A stretch of DNA of 64,000 nucleotides from Gemmatimonadaceae bacterium (GTDB lineage Bacteria; Gemmatimonadota; Gemmatimonadetes; Gemmatimonadales; Gemmatimonadaceae), in contig JBBEBQ010000006.1 in the NCBI GenBank assembly GCA_040882285.1, positions 1 through 64,000 on the forward strand. The letters are read 5' to 3'. The notes below the pieces were generated by a model that saw only the letters and a list, made by a program, of their open reading frames with translations, was not told the DNA's origin and did not search any database. Shown here in pieces: positions 6,565-13,821 of the stretch (within the stretch, counting starts at the first letter, position 1; every line of letters starts with the position of its first letter). Both the position numbers and the translations under genes were made by a program.

Positions 6565-8955
6565 ATGGGCGAAACCCTTCTGGGAGTCTATGAGATTGCC
6601 GAGACCGCGAATGTCAGCCCTTCCGCCGTTGGCAATTGGCGAAAAAGGTTCCCCGACTTTCCGAGTCCACTGGCCGAACTGAAGTCGGGACCTGTCTTTT
6701 CGGAAAGTGCCGTGAAGTTGTGGCTAGCTAAACGTCAGTCGAGTGATGCAGCGCCACCGATCGACCTTTACTACGATCAATTGGCAAGCAGGCGGGGAGA
6801 TCCACCCGAACTCCGAGAGAAAGTCGAGGAGGTGGTTGAGAAGCTTCAAGGTCAAGCCACGTCTACGAAGCGTCCGGGGATCCTCTTGGGTGGTGTGCAG
6901 AGCGGAAAAACCAGGGCATTTTTGGGAGTGATCGCTCGCGCTTTCGATCGGGGTTACGACATCGCCGTGATCCTCACGAAAGGCACCAAGTCCCTGGCCG
7001 AGCAGACTATTAGCCGCGCGAAGGACGACTTTCGAGAATTCATTGCTGCGGATGAGGTTGAAATATTCGACATCCTATCCGTGCCCGAACTCACTCCTTA
7101 CGAGCTAACACACAAGCTCATTTTCGTAGTGAAGAAGGAGGACGACAATCTGCGCCGCTTATTGAGCCTCTTTGAGCAAACCTATCCCGCATTGCGAACC
7201 AAGACGGTTTTGATCATCGACGATGAGGCTGATCTAGCGTCGGTGAGTTTTCGTAAGACGAATGGTGTGAGTGGGGCCGGTGTCATCTCTCAGCAGATAG
7301 ATCAGCTTCGGGGACTAGTGGCGAACGCCGCGTTTTTGCAGGTCACTGCTACACCCTATGCGCTATACCTTCAGCCTGAGGACGAAGTTGTTCTGAGTGG
7401 GGGGTCGCTTTTTCGGCCAAAGCGCCCCGCGTTTACCGTTCTGTTGCCGACACACGCGAAATATGTCGGAGGGTACGAATACTTCGAGAAGAGCACAGAT
7501 AGCGATTCCCCGGGTTTCTTTTTTTACCGCGAAGTACCTTTGCCAGAACGTGATGCCCTAAAAAAAGAAGATCGTCGGCGGTTGCAAATCGACAAGGTTC
7601 TGACCGAGAAAAATGCGGGAATTCTCCGAGACGCCGTAGTTGCTTTCTTAGTGGGTGGTGCGATTCGCAGGCTGCAACAGAGGTCTGCGGGACAGCGGCC
7701 TCAGAAATACAGTTTCCTTTTTCACACTGAGCAATCGCGCGGATCCCATGAATGGCAAGAAAAGGTCGCTCGGGCGATAAGAGACTCCCTCGTCGAACAA
7801 GCTCGGGCGGACAGTCCTCTATTCAATGAACTCCTTCGCTCAGCGTATATGGATCTTCGTAGGTCGATCGAACTAGAGGGCGCAGTACCAAGCCTCGATG
7901 ACGTTAAAAAGTCCGTGGTTGAATCGCTGCACAGCGGGCAACTTATGATCACGAAGGTGAACTCAGACCAAGACATTAAGCAGCTATTGGCGGAAGATGG
8001 GCAGCTCAAGTTGCGCACTCCATTTAACATGTTTATTGGGGGTCAGATTCTTGATCGGGGCATAACGATTAGCAATTTGATCGCATTCTATTATGGTCGG
8101 AATCCAAATCGGTTCCAGCAGGATACCGTTCTCCAGCATTCCCGAATGTATGGCGCGCGTCCGAGCGGCGATCTTGCTGTTACTCGGTTCTATGCACCAC
8201 TGCATGTGTATCAAATCATGAAGCGGATTCATGAATTCGATGCGGCTCTTAGGGAAGCTTTCCAGTCCGGGGCGCACGACGGAGGAGTCTATTTTATTCA
8301 GAAGGACAGCTCCAAGCGGTTGGTTCCGTGCTCTCCCAATAAGCTGTTGTTCTCTGATGTGGTAAGCATCCGACCCGGCCGGCGTCTAGTACTTTCCGGT
8401 TTCCAGACTGTTCACCGGACCTATGGCGGAAAAAATTTGGCGGCCTTGGATAGGCGCATCGAGAAAATAGCTGGCTTGCGAATCGAGCCAATCCTAGTCA
8501 GTCTGCCGGAAGCCGTTGAGCTCTTGAAAATGGCATACTCGAATCTTGAATTCGACGATTCGAATGACGACGACCGGGAGGCGCATATCGCTGCTCTCGA
8601 GCACTTGTCTCGCACGACAAAGAATGCGTCTTTGAAGGGGAAAGTCTGGCTTTTGGTTGCGCGCGATCGAAATGTGTCTCGATATCGTGAAGAGGGCCGG
8701 TTCTCAAATGCGCCCGACACAAAACAACAGAAGGATCTCGCCCGGTTGAAGGCAGAGGATATTCCGGTCCTTATGCTTCTGCGTCAGAGTGGAGAGGAGG
8801 CGCAAGGCTGGCGAGGGCTCGCTTTCTGGTGGCCTGTAGTTATGACGCCGCGTTCGGGAGTCACTGCAATTTTCGCGACCGCACGAGCGGTTACGCCTAC
8901 GGCGGCGACCAGCACTGGACCGATACGATCACTTCCAACAGAGCGGGATGGCTAG
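6565..8955 (+). CDS. Z1-domain ATPase/helicase-like protein with N-terminal HTH
   Basis: 796 residues. Residues 5-55 form a MerR-like helix-turn-helix (YEIAETANVSPSAVGNWRKR). Residues ~105 to 650 are a Z1-type P-loop NTPase: Walker A GGVQSGKT (109-116), Walker B IIDDEAD (217-223), motif III-like TATPY (261-265), and later GGQILDRGIT and a QHSRMYGAR arginine-finger-like box. The C-terminus ends with the aromatic FWWPVV block typical of the family. Z1 proteins are known (Iyer, Abhiman and Aravind) from restriction-modification islands with methylases and nucleases, where they are proposed to translocate DNA. No GHKL/MORC ATPase partner is present here. It probably powers or licenses restriction by the neighbouring enzymes. 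Confidence 0.85.
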   Translation: MGETLLGVYEIAETANVSPSAVGNWRKRFPDFPSPLAELKSGPVFSESAVKLWLAKRQSSDAAPPIDLYYDQLASRRGDPPELREKVEEVVEKLQGQATSTKRPGILLGGVQSGKTRAFLGVIARAFDRGYDIAVILTKGTKSLAEQTISRAKDDFREFIAADEVEIFDILSVPELTPYELTHKLIFVVKKEDDNLRRLLSLFEQTYPALRTKTVLIIDDEADLASVSFRKTNGVSGAGVISQQIDQLRGLVANAAFLQVTATPYALYLQPEDEVVLSGGSLFRPKRPAFTVLLPTHAKYVGGYEYFEKSTDSDSPGFFFYREVPLPERDALKKEDRRRLQIDKVLTEKNAGILRDAVVAFLVGGAIRRLQQRSAGQRPQKYSFLFHTEQSRGSHEWQEKVARAIRDSLVEQARADSPLFNELLRSAYMDLRRSIELEGAVPSLDDVKKSVVESLHSGQLMITKVNSDQDIKQLLAEDGQLKLRTPFNMFIGGQILDRGITISNLIAFYYGRNPNRFQQDTVLQHSRMYGARPSGDLAVTRFYAPLHVYQIMKRIHEFDAALREAFQSGAHDGGVYFIQKDSSKRLVPCSPNKLLFSDVVSIRPGRRLVLSGFQTVHRTYGGKNLAALDRRIEKIAGLRIEPILVSLPEAVELLKMAYSNLEFDDSNDDDREAHIAALEHLSRTTKNASLKGKVWLLVARDRNVSRYREEGRFSNAPDTKQQKDLARLKAEDIPVLMLLRQSGEEAQGWRGLAFWWPVVMTPRSGVTAIFATARAVTPTAATSTGPIRSLPTERDG

Positions 8956-9182
8956 CAATGGAAGGGGAGTGGTCCAGCGCAGCCGGAGTGAGTTGTGAGC
9001 TTGAGATTGCGTCTTGAAACATCCCACATGATGGCTAGCGCGCACCCGTGGGTTCCTGCGCGGGGCAAGGACCGGCCTCCGAAGGCCCGCGCTCGCTTTG
9101 CCAGGAAACTATTCCCTGCTCCGCCGGCCATTGGGCTCGCGGTCGCATACTTTCTTTCCGGTTTCGTGGAGCGGTTTAGCTG
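8956..9182. other. Non-coding gap after the Z1 gene
   Basis: No convincing gene. Short open frames here lack ribosome-binding sites and recognisable protein features. The stretch ends at the partial att-type repeat starting at 9183. Confidence 0.5.
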
Positions 9183-9269
9183 AGGTGTTGGTTCAGGTGT
9201 TGGTTAGACCTGGACATGCCCGGAAATCGGGGCAGGGGTGCACAGGACATTTCGCGGTCCGCCAAAGGT
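9183..9269 (+). repeat. Partial relic of the 186-bp att-arm repeat
   Basis: This block aligns without gaps to the first 87 bases of the repeats at 12587 and 13466, including the paired AGGTGTTGGTT doublet and the well-conserved segment ending CATTTCGCGGTCCGCC. The tRNA-derived part is missing. It marks an older junction between the Z1 block and the rmuC/DUF2779 block. Confidence 0.75.
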
Positions 9270-9287
9270 CTTGAGCGAACGGCGGCA

Positions 9288-9327
9288 GTAGCTTAACTCA
9301 CCGTCCACGGAACCCGGCACAGCTCAA
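9288..9327 (+). repeat. 40-bp direct repeat, copy upstream of rmuC
   Basis: Begins GTAGCTTA and ends ACAGCTCAA. It matches 10723-10762 at about 32 of 40 positions without gaps, so the two copies bracket rmuC. Confidence 0.55.
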
Positions 9328-9399
9328 GTGCAATTTCGCTCCGGGCAACCAGAATATCCCATCGGGTACCTGAATGTCTAGTCTCGGAGGCCGCGACGT

Positions 9400-10635
9400 A
9401 TGACACAGACCTGGCTGATCGCGATGGCTGGCCTCTTGGCTGCCGTCCTCGTGCTGCAGATCGTGCTACTGAGAACTCGCGCCGATCCTACCGAGCTCGT
9501 CCGCACCGCTCTTCGAAATGAATTGAGTACCCTCCGTCAGGAAACCGTCAGCGGCGGAGTGCAGCTCCGGACCGAGATCGGCCAGAAGCTGGATGGAATG
9601 TCCAGTATCACGCTTGGCGCACTCGACCGATCGCGAGAGACGCTCGCGCAGAGTGTCAAAGAGATGCAGGAGGGGAACGAAAAAAAGCTCGAACTCATGC
9701 GACAGACGGTTGACGAGAAGCTTCAGGGAACGCTGGACCGGCGACTCGGCGAATCGTTCACGCTCGTACAACAGCAGCTCGAGTCCGTTCAGAAAGGACT
9801 AGGCGAGATGCAGCAGCTGGCTACGGGTGTGGGCGATCTCAAGAAGGTGCTATCGAACGTCAAGACACGGGGGATATTCGGGGAGGTGCAGCTTCGGGCG
9901 ATCCTGGAGGAGATTCTGACACCGGATCAGTTCTGTGCCAATTATGCGCCGTCTCAGGATTCGCGGGATCACGTGGAATTTGCGGTGGCGCTCCCGGGCC
10001 CCGGGGGCATCGCAGGCCCGGTGTTCCTGCCGATCGACTCCAAGTTTCCCCAGGAGGACTACCTTCGCCTGCTCGACGCAAGCGACCGTGCCGACATCGC
10101 GGGCGTTGCTGAGGCGCGCGAGGCGATGTACCGGCAGGTGAAGAGCTATGCTAAGACCGTATGCGACAAGTACATCGTCCAGCCGCAAACAACCCCATTC
10201 GCGATCGTCTTCCTTCCCACCGAGAGCCTCTATGCCGAGGTCCTCCGCCAGCCAGGCCTTGTTGAGGAGCTTCAGCGTAAGTACTCGATCGCGCTTACTG
10301 GTCCGACCACACTTGGTGCATTCTTGACCAGTCTTCGGATGGGTTTTCACACCATCGCGATCGAAAAGCGCGCGAGCGAAGTGTGGAACGTTCTCGGGGC
10401 AGTGAAGACAGAGTTCTTGAAGTTTGGCGAAGTCCTGGACAAGGTGCACCGGCAGCTCGACTCGGCTCAGAAGTCGATCGGGGCTGCTGGCGTGCGGAAG
10501 CGAGCCATGGAGTGGAAGCTGCGAGACGTTCAGTCGCTCTCGGTACCCGACGCAAACAGGTTGCTCGAGTCGAACGCGGCGATCGACGAGGCAGACCCCG
10601 ACCGGGTTACTGAGGACGCGGACGCGGATGACTGA
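9400..10635 (+). CDS. rmuC: RmuC-family DNA recombination protein
   Basis: 411 residues. One N-terminal membrane anchor (WLIAMAGLLAAVLVLQIVLL) is followed by a coiled coil (~40-150) and the RmuC domain (~150-370), with the typical FGEVQLRAILEEIL, LPIDSKFP and FLPTESLYAEVLR segments. RmuC proteins are predicted nuclease-fold proteins that limit DNA inversions and recombination. The C-terminus is acidic. Although often chromosomal, this copy lies within the island between two 40-bp repeats and beside another nuclease gene, so a defence or genome-maintenance role within the element is plausible. No obvious operon partner shares its strand. Confidence 0.88.
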   Translation: MTQTWLIAMAGLLAAVLVLQIVLLRTRADPTELVRTALRNELSTLRQETVSGGVQLRTEIGQKLDGMSSITLGALDRSRETLAQSVKEMQEGNEKKLELMRQTVDEKLQGTLDRRLGESFTLVQQQLESVQKGLGEMQQLATGVGDLKKVLSNVKTRGIFGEVQLRAILEEILTPDQFCANYAPSQDSRDHVEFAVALPGPGGIAGPVFLPIDSKFPQEDYLRLLDASDRADIAGVAEAREAMYRQVKSYAKTVCDKYIVQPQTTPFAIVFLPTESLYAEVLRQPGLVEELQRKYSIALTGPTTLGAFLTSLRMGFHTIAIEKRASEVWNVLGAVKTEFLKFGEVLDKVHRQLDSAQKSIGAAGVRKRAMEWKLRDVQSLSVPDANRLLESNAAIDEADPDRVTEDADADD

Positions 10636-10722
10636 GGGCCGTCGCACACACAGGTCCGGGGTCATTCGAGCTGTGCGCGGGTTGGTGGACTCCTCAACGA
10701 GGTTTAGCGAGAACCGGTGCGG

Positions 10723-10762
10723 GTAGCTTAGGCCAGCGTCCCGGGAACCGGGTACAGCTCAA
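10723..10762 (+). repeat. 40-bp direct repeat, copy downstream of rmuC
   Basis: Partner of 9288-9327. It lies in the 176-base gap between rmuC and the convergent DUF2779 gene; nothing else is seen in that gap. Confidence 0.55.
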
Positions 10763-10811
10763 TCGGCTCGACGTGCTCGACCGGCGCTATCATCGATGCC
10801 GAGCGAGAACT

Positions 10812-12275
10812 CTAGCCCGCACCGGTCTTAATGCTGGAGGCCACCTCGTGGAGCCGAACCAATGCCATCGTATCCAGGCTGCAGTACATTAGCAACGCGC
10901 GTCGGTGCCGTTCGTGTGTGTCGGCGGGATACTCGCCGACTCGCATCAACCCAAACACACCCGCAGCGTCATCTCCATTGTTGACCGCCAAGGTATCGTA
11001 ACGGAGGTCTGGCACCATCACGGGTAGGACCTTCTTGATTGATGTTCTTCCTCCAAAGCCTGGGTGCCAGTATCCATTCTTGAAGACTTGCTCGAGGTCA
11101 AAAAGGCGCGACACGACGAGGCCTATCGCTTCGCGAAGATCGGGAAAGAGAGTTGTGAGCGCCGTGAGTCGCGTCTTCTCATATGAGGAGTAGACCACGA
11201 TCGAACCGGTACTTCCAAGGTCGGCAAGGAGCTGCTCCGTGAACGCTCGTCTCCAGTCGCCATCGACTGTGGCGAGATACTCGTGGTGTTCAAGCGTGGC
11301 GCCAGGCGCGCTCCGTATGTGCAGGGAATACTGAAAGGGAACGGCGTCGTACGGCGGCCTCCCTTCGAACCACGGCAGATGGGGCATGACTGCTTCGAAG
11401 TCGAGGTAGTACGCTGGCCAGGCAACGTCCTCGAGGATCTGGAGTCCAGCTCGTTCCGTGCGGGGCTGCCCAGAGCGAACGATCTCCGCGACTCGCTGCT
11501 GCGGTTCGGTCAGCTTCGCGGTCGAGGGGAGGTTGGTGACTCGCTCGTAAACGCGTAGCTCCACGAACTTCTTCTCGCTCAAACGAGGCAGAACGAAGAG
11601 AGGGTCTGCCACGCCCTTCCCGATGCAGACCGTGTCGAAGAACTCGCAGCCCTTGCATGCGAACTTGAGACTCGGCTCCGGTCGCTGGTCACCAGTAACG
11701 GCCGTCGCGATCGCCTGCGCGTCCTGGCTGAAAGCGGTCGCTCGCCGGAGCGCCTCGGCAGTTACGTCGAGTTCTACGAATAGATCGGCCTCGCCTCCGA
11801 GCGTGTAGTCTCGGTTCAGGAGGACGAGCGAGGCGCGCACAACCGCCAAGCCGGCCCTCGACGCGACACAAGTCGTGTACGCGAGATCGTCGAGGTACTC
11901 TTCCTTCACTCTGCCGTCTTGGGAGGACTGCCCTGATTTTATTTCGACGAGGGTCCAGCCATCATCTGAGTGGCGAAGGGCATCAGCGCGCGCGACCAGC
12001 CCTCCCCACTGGAACGAAGCTTCGAAGAGCAGATTGGACTCGGGGTTTTTCACCGCATCGTCAGTGGCCTGTAGCGCAGAATCGAATGGAGCGCGTTGCA
12101 ATGAACGCCCTTCGCCCAGCCAAGCTCGCGCCCGGTGCGCCACGTCTGCTCCCGCGTAAAAGCGCCACCGGAGCCCAGGAGCAGGAACCTCTCCGGGCGC
12201 GTGATGAATATACCAGCCCTGAGTCAGACAACGCCGGGCGGCGAGGAATGCGCGTTTGTCGACAGGTTCACTCAC
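10812..12275 (-). CDS. Cas4-like nuclease fused to DEDD-type exonuclease domain (DUF2779)
   Basis: 487 residues from GTG 12275, chosen because GGAGG lies 4-5 bases upstream and the conserved start (KRAFLAARRC) follows at once. The N-terminal half is a PD-(D/E)xK fold: Asp98 in RADAL, then Glu111-x-Lys113 in VEIKSG. Cys16 with Cys207, Cys210 and Cys217 (CKGCEFFDTVC) could hold an iron-sulfur cluster, as in Cas4/AddB. The C-terminal half is DUF2779, with an RNase H-like YLDFEAV (~291-297) and a terminal YCSLDTMALV box. The protein probably processes DNA ends. It is convergent with rmuC. It might belong to the island's defence cargo. Confidence 0.82.
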   Translation of the reverse strand: MSEPVDKRAFLAARRCLTQGWYIHHAPGEVPAPGLRWRFYAGADVAHRARAWLGEGRSLQRAPFDSALQATDDAVKNPESNLLFEASFQWGGLVARADALRHSDDGWTLVEIKSGQSSQDGRVKEEYLDDLAYTTCVASRAGLAVVRASLVLLNRDYTLGGEADLFVELDVTAEALRRATAFSQDAQAIATAVTGDQRPEPSLKFACKGCEFFDTVCIGKGVADPLFVLPRLSEKKFVELRVYERVTNLPSTAKLTEPQQRVAEIVRSGQPRTERAGLQILEDVAWPAYYLDFEAVMPHLPWFEGRPPYDAVPFQYSLHIRSAPGATLEHHEYLATVDGDWRRAFTEQLLADLGSTGSIVVYSSYEKTRLTALTTLFPDLREAIGLVVSRLFDLEQVFKNGYWHPGFGGRTSIKKVLPVMVPDLRYDTLAVNNGDDAAGVFGLMRVGEYPADTHERHRRALLMYCSLDTMALVRLHEVASSIKTGAG

Positions 12276-12586
12276 AGCGCCTCCGATATGTCCCAATCTG
12301 ATTTCGGATCCAACATCAGGAGCCAACGCACTCTACTCTAATGCCCGTCCGCGTATTCTGGGACAACGTCATCGCACGCTGGCCTGAATCGGAGGAAACG
12401 TCATCGAGCATGTTCGATTTCCTGTTCGGCAGCAAGCAGTCCACTTCGCCTCCGGCGCGAGGGCAACCGAGGCGAGCCTCTCTTAACCCCTCCTCGTTCT
12501 CACCCGAGTGCGGTCGCAGCGGTTATCGCTGGTGTCCTGTTTCGCCTTCGCCCGCGAAAAATCACTCGCTCGCTCGGCTTGGCTGT
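12276..12586. other. Non-coding gap left of the first 186-bp repeat
   Basis: No gene supported. Open frames that cross it run on into the att repeat and the opposite strand of the toxin gene, so they are fortuitous. Confidence 0.5.
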
Positions 12587-12772
12587 AGGTGTCGATTCAG
12601 GTGTCGGTTGGATGCGGACATGACCGGACATCGGGGCAGGGGTGCACAGGACATTTCGCGGTCCGCCATAGGTAAATGCGGACTTGAGGTCCTAATCCCT
12701 GCCTATACTTTCCGGCCTGGAAAGTGTGTGTACGTGAAAGCGTACCGTGGGTTCGAATCCCACCCCATCCGT
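12587..12772 (+). repeat. 186-bp direct repeat B: arm site plus tRNA-Ser att core (inner attR)
   Basis: Starts with the AGGTGTCGATTC/AGGTGTCGGTTGG doublet, continues with a conserved ~75-base arm and ends with the tRNA-Ser 3' sequence (12715-12772). It aligns gap-free with 13466-13651, with about 15 mismatches counted by eye. Without the toxin cassette this copy would be the right end of the island. Confidence 0.88.
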
Positions 12773-12798
12773 CGGCGATTTCGCTCTTCAGCGGCCCG

Positions 12799-13119
12799 TC
12801 AGACGCCAACGAGAGTTGCTTCACCCTTTGGCGCGCTGACAATGGCCTGAAGTAGTTCCGGAATGAGACCTTCAAGATCCCGGAGCCGATTGCTGGGGGC
12901 GCGCAGGACCACGACCGCGATACCGCGTCCACCGAGGTTTTGCTGATAGCGAAGGCTCTGGTCCAGCGTGACGAACACATCGTATTCGCCGACTGCGGCG
13001 TCCAACAGAGCGCCGTTCGACAGGTCGGACCAACGTCTTTGGTGGATCGTCGCAACTTCGTGGCCGATGATCTGGTGGGCTAGCGCCCGTGGCAAATTGC
13101 CATCCAGTAGCACGCGCAT
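12799..13119 (-). CDS. DUF5615 PIN-like toxin
   Basis: 106 residues resembling the DUF5615 (Mut7-C/PIN-like) family: N-terminal MRVLLDGNLPRALA, a central DVFVTLDQSL strand with acidic residues, and a hydrophobic VVVLRAPSN strand. Members are presumed RNases paired with DUF433 antitoxins, which is exactly the gene found 21 bases upstream on the same strand. It is second in the operon and its 3' end lies 27 bases from repeat B. The domain length is near the family norm, so it looks intact. Confidence 0.82.
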   Translation of the reverse strand: MRVLLDGNLPRALAHQIIGHEVATIHQRRWSDLSNGALLDAAVGEYDVFVTLDQSLRYQQNLGGRGIAVVVLRAPSNRLRDLEGLIPELLQAIVSAPKGEATLVGV

Positions 13120-13140
13120 CGGTTCGCTGAGCGGGTCCGC

Positions 13141-13371
13141 TTATGCTGCTGTCGCCGAAGCCGTTAGTGCGTCCTTTGCAAGCTCCAGTACGGCGATGGC
13201 GTGCTCACGTGAAACGCTCGGAAATTGATCTAGAAATACATCGAGCGAATCACCACCTTCGAGGTAATCAATGAGGCCCTGAACTGGCACTCGCGTTCCC
13301 GCGAACACCGGCGTTCCCCCCAGGCGGTCGGGCGAACTCGTGATCAGGGGATTGGGCAAAGACGGCATCAT
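13141..13371 (-). CDS. DUF433 antitoxin
   Basis: 76 residues with the DUF433 signature: LGGTPVFAGTRVPVQGLIDY, then a helix and SREHAIAVLELAK. The family has a winged-helix-like DNA-binding fold and accompanies DUF5615 PIN-like toxins. It neutralises the toxin and probably represses the pair. First in a two-gene leftward operon contained entirely between the two 186-bp repeats, so it may stabilise the island or the cassette. Confidence 0.85.
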   Translation of the reverse strand: MMPSLPNPLITSSPDRLGGTPVFAGTRVPVQGLIDYLEGGDSLDVFLDQFPSVSREHAIAVLELAKDALTASATAA

Positions 13372-13465
13372 GAATACCCTCCAAAGTAATGGTCTAATCT
13401 ACACCTAGAGGCTTGGCCTGAGCTAACGTTGCGAGTTCTACCTGCAAGCACAGCCTGCTGAGAGC

Positions 13466-13651
13466 AGGTGTCGGTTCAGGTGTCGGTTGGCTGCGGACAT
13501 CACAGGACATCAGGGCAGGGGTGCACAGGACATTTCGCGGTCCGTCAGAGGTAAATGCGGACATCACGTCCCAATCCCTGCCAATATCTTCCGGTCTGGA
13601 AAGTGTGTGTACGTGAAAGCGTACCGTGGGTTCGAATCCCACCCCATCCGT
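13466..13651 (+). repeat. 186-bp direct repeat C: arm site plus tRNA-Ser att core (outer attR)
   Basis: Same length and layout as 12587-12772, offset by 879 bases. The tRNA-identical core is 13596-13651. Chromosomal sequence resumes directly after it, with the tRNA terminator. Confidence 0.88.
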
Positions 13652-13656
13652 CCGGA

Positions 13657-13688
13657 GGTCCGACAGCTCGCGCCGTCGGGCCTTTCTT
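13657..13688 (+). terminator. Stranded original terminator of tRNA-Ser
   Basis: GGTCCGAC (657-664) pairs with GTCGGGCC (675-682), one G-U pair, followed by TTTCTT. It begins six bases after the last att core, where a tRNA terminator would stand before the island inserted. It supports 13651 as the outer chromosomal junction. The remaining bases to 13821 show no gene. Confidence 0.65.
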
Positions 13689-13821
13689 GCACCAGGCGCC
13701 GGCGGGGCAAGGGCGACGGCACAATCAGCAGCTACTACGACTACTACGAGTAGTAGTGGCGTAAACCGGCCCGAAGTACGATGTTGTGGCCCGCTCGAAA
13801 AACATCTATTTACGAGGCCGG

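Larger units (their letters stand above)
19..13651. mobile_element. tRNA-Ser-integrated genomic island (defence island)
   Basis: The left boundary is the tRNA-Ser 3' end (identity block 19-76) and the outer right boundary is the last copy of that block (13596-13651). A tyrosine recombinase gene sits directly beside the tRNA, the usual layout of tRNA-targeted integrative elements. The interior is more AT-rich than the flanking chromosome and is filled with restriction-modification, nuclease and toxin-antitoxin genes. An internal copy of the att core (12715-12772) and a partial relic (9183-9269) suggest stepwise accretion. No conjugation, replication or capsid gene is visible, so the element is probably non-self-transmissible, or moved by helpers. 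Confidence 0.88.

Noticed and set aside
8829-9017. Possible frameshift extending the Z1 C-terminus
   Set aside because: The FWWPVV block at the end of the main frame matches the expected family C-terminus; no homologous sequence is seen in the alternative frame.
8995-9183. Short open frame after Z1
   Set aside because: No ribosome-binding site or domain; ends in the att relic. Treated as non-coding.
12341-12850. 169-residue rightward open frame
   Set aside because: It runs through the tRNA-derived att core and antisense into the toxin gene, has no ribosome-binding site, and its protein is low-complexity.
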